Shown here piece by piece: positions 60,107 to 64,000 of a stretch of DNA of 64,000 nucleotides. How positions within the stretch are numbered: position 1 is the first letter of the stretch; each line of letters starts with the position of its first letter. The position numbers and the translations under genes are program-made. This DNA is from Limanda limanda (Eukaryota > Chordata > Actinopteri > Pleuronectiformes > Pleuronectidae), in the NCBI RefSeq assembly GCF_963576545.1, contig NC_083646.1, positions 14,301,238-14,365,237 on the forward strand, in the 5' to 3' direction. The notes beneath the pieces are model-generated. The model did not search any database. It was not told the DNA's origin and worked only from the letters and a program-made list of their open reading frames with translations.

Positions 60107-62665
60107 AACACACATACCAAAGCACAATATAGCTGAAAACAGCTTGTTGGAAACAATAAAATCTGGGATCTAAATTCAGGAACGCAGGTTGTGTTTCTCC
60201 TCGGTCACTACAACAAGAGAGGTTGTTGTAGTGAGTAAACCTGCGCTGGTTTGTTGTGTTTCTACTTTTAGCTGAAAATGTTTGTGGTGTGCGTTACAAG
60301 GTGTCGATTTTCGCCCGGAGTTCAATGCCTTTCTTCTGACTAACAGTCGAGCTGGAGCCTCTTCCCATGACCACCGCTGGGAAGGAGGAAGCTCTGTTAG
60401 CAAATGAGTCACACACACACACAGAGAGAGAGAGGGAGAGAAAACAACCTGAAGTGTTTGGCAGCGTTCAGAGCAGCTTTGTGAGTAATCACCCTCCACA
60501 TCCTTGGACACCTCACTTTGCTCGCACTCTCACTTTTTCCATCAAGCAGCCTCGCGGAGACTCGAGTGTCGTCATAGCAAAGAACTGTGATAAAAGGAAA
60601 ATTAGAAGACACAAATAAACCCGGGGTTTTTCTGATAAACATCTGCATCTGCACCTCCGACCACAACAAAGCCCCCGATTCAGTGCGGTTGCTTCACCTT
60701 CAGTGGAACCATGGCACAGGATTTGTCCAGTTCCCCTCGTGTCTGTTTATTTGTGTTGTTGTGATCACATCCTATCTGACACAGAGTTTTGTCAGGTGTG
60801 CCATGATGGTGCGGGGGAGGTGTGAGGAGTGTGTCTGATGTACCAACCCGGACACTCCCAGTTCGACAAGAATCTAAAAACCAGATGGTGAAGGACTGGG
60901 AATGAGACATGGGAATGTAGCATAACATTTTCATAATGACCACATCACTGAGTGTCTAGTAATAATGTCCTGCTTTTAAACACGGCCTTATCCTGAAAAC
61001 AAAAGCTAACAACAAAAAAACATGAATTGTACCTTCAAATCTCAGGTGCTAGGTCGAGTTAAATCTTCCCCTTGGAAATTGTAAGGCCTTATAAAGTTGC
61101 AAATACCCTGCAAGTTACCATATTCTGTTTATAATAGGGACAAAATGACAGAAGCCCAAATGTGAAGCCAAATTTGATTAAAGCTAAACTTTCAGATTCA
61201 TCCACATGTTTGAAGTCTCACAAACAACCTTTTACGTGCCCATGCTCCTCTGATTGGAAATACTGAAGGCGATGATCGAGCCGAGTGGAATGAAAAGAAC
61301 ATCCATGATCACACAACTTCCACATTGATGAGTACAAGCAAACACACCCATGAGAGAGAGAAAGTGGGGGTCTGGGGGGGGGGCAAATCCAGCCAAGATC
61401 AGGGAGGGGAGTTAAATCCGTCAAAGAAGAGTGTCTTCTTGGCAAATTTCTGTCCACCAAGAGGGAGAACGAGCGGGGCCGGAGGGTTCCAGAAACAACA
61501 GAACTGGAGAGGTAGCTTATTGTGTCCTGACAGATTGGCCTGCCTGACTCGAGGAGGAGGAAGAGGAATAGGAGGAAGAGGAGGTCGCCTCTTACTGACA
61601 CACTGGGAGGAGCAGAGGTGAGCCGAAATCCGGGGAGATGGGAACACAGCTGCGGTTCATGATAAGAGTTGGTGTCCTTACTGCCTCACATGATTCAGAA
61701 AGTGACTTGTTGCATTTCCTAGGCAGTTCGCTTGTTGGGTTGAAGGCTACCTAAATACATCATCTGTCCACATGTATCAGCAGCTGATGTGATCCTCCTC
61801 ACTCCTCTTCTGTTGGTTCTGGCGAGTGATGGGAGACCTCTCTCCGTCCTGATCACTCCCCAGGTCCTTTCTGTCGCCACCCCCACACCTCTGCCCATCA
61901 TCCCCGGCAAATTTATCCTCATGTGCAGCTGCAGCACTCTGTTTGACCTCCCCTCTCCTCACAGACCCCTTTATTAACAGGGACTGTGGTGGGATTCCAC
62001 GCAGCACTTGTGGTTGGAGCGAAGAGCCGCCGCTGGACGACCGATGTTCTGCTCATCACTTCCATAAGTCAATGTGACATGTCGTGTTGCGCTGCTCTCC
62101 TCCACTGCCAGGCTTATTCTGCGTTTCTGAGTTTTACGCCAAAGCTAAAGATAAAAAGGGCGCTGTGGTTACATTTGCAGCAGTTCTTCCTTTATTATTT
62201 CATATTGTGCACAAGACTGATGATTGATCCCAGCCGAGGTTATATTCTTCGCCAAGTCATCTTGTCAGTTATGTTCAGTTTATGAAACAATAAAAGCTCA
62301 TGGGGAAATGACAGCAGTATAATTGTGATTGTTAACCCAGCACGCACCCGCATTGTTTATTTGCCTGCACATCAATCTAATATGATGACTGTTACACTAC
62401 AACATGTGGGTCAGTTTATGTTCAGTTCAGTCACAACGTAGGAACGTGGCATATTTTCTGTTGTGTTGGCTCCAACTAAGATGGTCTGACAATGAAAAGC
62501 AACAATAATGAGGTCAAAGTGACTTTTAGCTTTTATTTGAGAGCAATTACGTTCCGCATCAGATGAACCACATGTTATATATTTTGATTCTTAGCTCCCT
62601 GGGTCTTTATTATCAGCAGAACATAATACAAAATGTGGCGACTGTAGCTGAATTTAATAAATGTA
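60107..62665. other. Non-coding intergenic sequence with low-complexity tracts
   Basis: Holds a (CA)n-(GA)n tract at 60,411-60,441, a G run at 61,371-61,383, and a GAGGA-rich stretch at 61,549-61,583. GC-richer segments (60,360-60,640, 61,340-61,640, 61,780-62,060) give short frames on both strands with no domain or splice evidence. Confidence 0.45.
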
Positions 62666-62669
62666 CCAC

Positions 62670-62962
62670 TTGCACCATGGACTGTATAAAGAAAAGATAT
62701 GAAATTGACCTGGGATTATGGAAGCTAACTGTGTTAGCAGCTACAGTTCTTAGATCTGCAGTCGGGATCATGGTATTGTCAGTAGGTGGGTGTGTTTACA
62801 GCCCCCGGGTTCAGAGTTCAGACCCGCCCCTTGCTCCTCTCAAGCTCCGCCCTCTAGTCCAAATATGGTATCATCCGGCTCCAAAAATCCAAGATGGTCA
62901 TAATCAAAACTCTCTTCTTCAAAACTCTAGTTTCCAAACCTATGGGTTACCACTTGATTTCC
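62670..62962. mobile_element. Relic of a teleost non-autonomous element
   Basis: Starts with CCATGGACTGTATAAAGAAA, which is the terminal word (CCATAGACTGTATAAA) of a very common teleost short element, and continues with the expected internal order: AGCTAAC...TTAGCAGC, CAGCCCCCGGGTTCAGAG, CTCCTCTCAAGCTCCGCCCT, GGCTCCAAAAATCCAAGATGG, CAAAACTC and CCAAACCTATGGGTTACC. The right terminus (ending TTTATACAGTCTATGG in full copies) is missing. Because many motifs keep their order, this is firm as a relic even though its class name is not known to me. Confidence 0.65.
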
Positions 62963-63008
62963 ACCCTTGTTCATTGGTTAGTTATTTAAGATTACTTTAT
63001 TGTCCCAC

Positions 63009-63056
<48 letters not shown>

Positions 63057-63057
63057 G

Positions 63058-63133
<76 letters not shown>

Positions 63134-63141
63134 GTTTGTTC
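63009..63141. repeat. (GTTA)n tetranucleotide microsatellite
   Basis: About 130 bases of TTAG units with one GTTG interruption near 63,054, ending in GTTTGTTTGTT. It directly follows ACTTTATTGTCCCACAG, a word typical of the 3' tails of some fish retroelements, so the array may have grown from a retrotransposon tail. Confidence 0.95.
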
Positions 63142-63886
63142 TATGGAGGTATGTCCTCACTGAGTGCCATACTACTCTTCAATGTTAAAAACAAAATTAA
63201 TTTGACCTTGGTTGCCATGGAAATCCCAGTTTTAGATAAATCATAAGACTTTCTGCACAGATACTCTCTAATAACGTCCAGTACTATATGTACCGATTTG
63301 AAGTAATGCTACCAGAATTCAGTTTCATCTTCCATCATCAGTGTGGTGGACAAAACAGTAAAAATAATGCATAGAACAATAAAAACAGTGCAACGAAAAC
63401 TTCAAAACATCAGTGAAGTCTAAACTGAACAACTTTCTATAACAGATTCAATAAAACCTTAAAGAACGATGTATTTCTTGGTGAGCTGAGCACAGGCAGT
63501 CCTGTTTAAACTCACAGCCGCACCTGTCGAGCTCTCACGGTCGGACAAGGTAAAACTACTGTAACTGTCTGAGCAGATATTTTGAATGCAGGGGTCATTG
63601 CACTGGTCTCCATGCTGCAGCAGCCTGGGTGAAAGTGTGTGTGGTCTGCTGGGTGCCAGCGAGCTTTACGGGCAGCAGAAGGCACGGCTCAGCGACGTTG
63701 AGGTTTAAGATTCAACAGATTGAGCTGATATTCATCTGGCAGAAATAAATAAAGCTCCACGGGTTGAACGCAGAATTCGGGGATCCTGCAGGCTTTGGTT
63801 ATTCCTCACTGGAAAGTATATATTGTGTTGTTGTTTTGTGAGTAAGGTTTGACCAATGAAACTCTCAGAGGAAGCCCTGTGTTTGC
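63142..63886. other. Non-coding sequence
   Basis: No gene. GTCGGACAAG|GTAAAAC at 63,540-63,556 looks like a splice donor behind a GC-richer segment (63,480-63,550) but has no further support. Confidence 0.4.
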
Positions 63887-63888
63887 TT

Positions 63889-63945
63889 TGTGTGTGTGTG
63901 TGTGTGTCGGTGTGTGTGTGTGTGTGTGTGTCGGTGTGTGTGTGT
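63889..63945. repeat. Interrupted (GT)n microsatellite
   Basis: GT run interrupted twice by TCGG. Confidence 0.92.
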
Positions 63946-64000
63946 CTTAAACAGAGATTATACTGCTGGGATGCCAGTTCTTCCACAGACCCCACATCAC

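Noticed and set aside
62563..63018. Plus-strand 151-codon frame
   Set aside because: It runs through the relic of a teleost non-autonomous element and into the GTTA array; no protein features.

Overview
The window is vertebrate nuclear DNA, almost certainly from a teleost fish and probably a percomorph. Genes are sparse and their exons have canonical GT-AG borders with some very short introns. Long AT-rich non-coding stretches alternate with GC-balanced blocks, microsatellites are abundant, and several interspersed repeats have the terminal sequences of families scattered through teleost genomes. There is no bacterial or viral organisation (no operons, ribosome binding sites, CRISPR arrays or rRNA/tRNA operons). 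The species cannot be told from the sequence.

Layout: bases 1 to about 38,000 form a gene desert upstream of sp8. It contains microsatellites, two copies of one teleost interspersed repeat (about 1.7 kb and 27.9 kb), a fragment resembling the MIR/CORE-SINE core, a G-rich tract near 20.3-20.6 kb, an (ATCT)n array of about 470 bp at 34.1 kb, and several blocks that look like conserved enhancers. One short candidate terminal coding exon lies on the minus strand at 18.7 kb. sp8 (38,286-40,115, plus strand, two coding exons) encodes a 452-residue Sp-family zinc-finger transcription factor with SP box, buttonhead box and three C2H2 fingers. Its 3' UTR runs to a poly(A) signal at 41,201.

Between sp8 and the next gene is a candidate two-exon 3' end of an unrecognised membrane protein on the minus strand (about 43.8-44.2 kb). 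macc1 (49,678-52,680, plus strand, four coding exons) encodes an 848-residue MACC1 protein with ZU5/UPA-like, SH3 and C-terminal death-like regions. A promoter-like segment with a ZNF143/SBS-type motif lies about 1.7 kb before its first coding exon. The last 10 kb has no recognisable gene and is rich in transposon relics: a piggyBac-like foldback element with 15-bp terminal inverted repeats and repeated GGGTCA-N4-TGACCC palindromes (57.3-58.6 kb), a GGGATAGTTCACC-type MITE (59.6-60.1 kb), a relic of another teleost non-autonomous element (62.7 kb) and a (GTTA)n array (63.0 kb).

The two confirmed genes have unrelated jobs. Sp8 patterns limb/fin buds, forebrain and neural tissue; MACC1 is linked to MET signalling and endocytic trafficking. 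Their adjacency looks like preserved synteny with human 7p21, where ITGB8 and ABCB5 lie between MACC1 and SP8. The desert in front of sp8 is best read as its cis-regulatory landscape, by analogy with other developmental transcription factors. Conservation, expression and homology claims come from reading the sequence and from family knowledge; no search was run.
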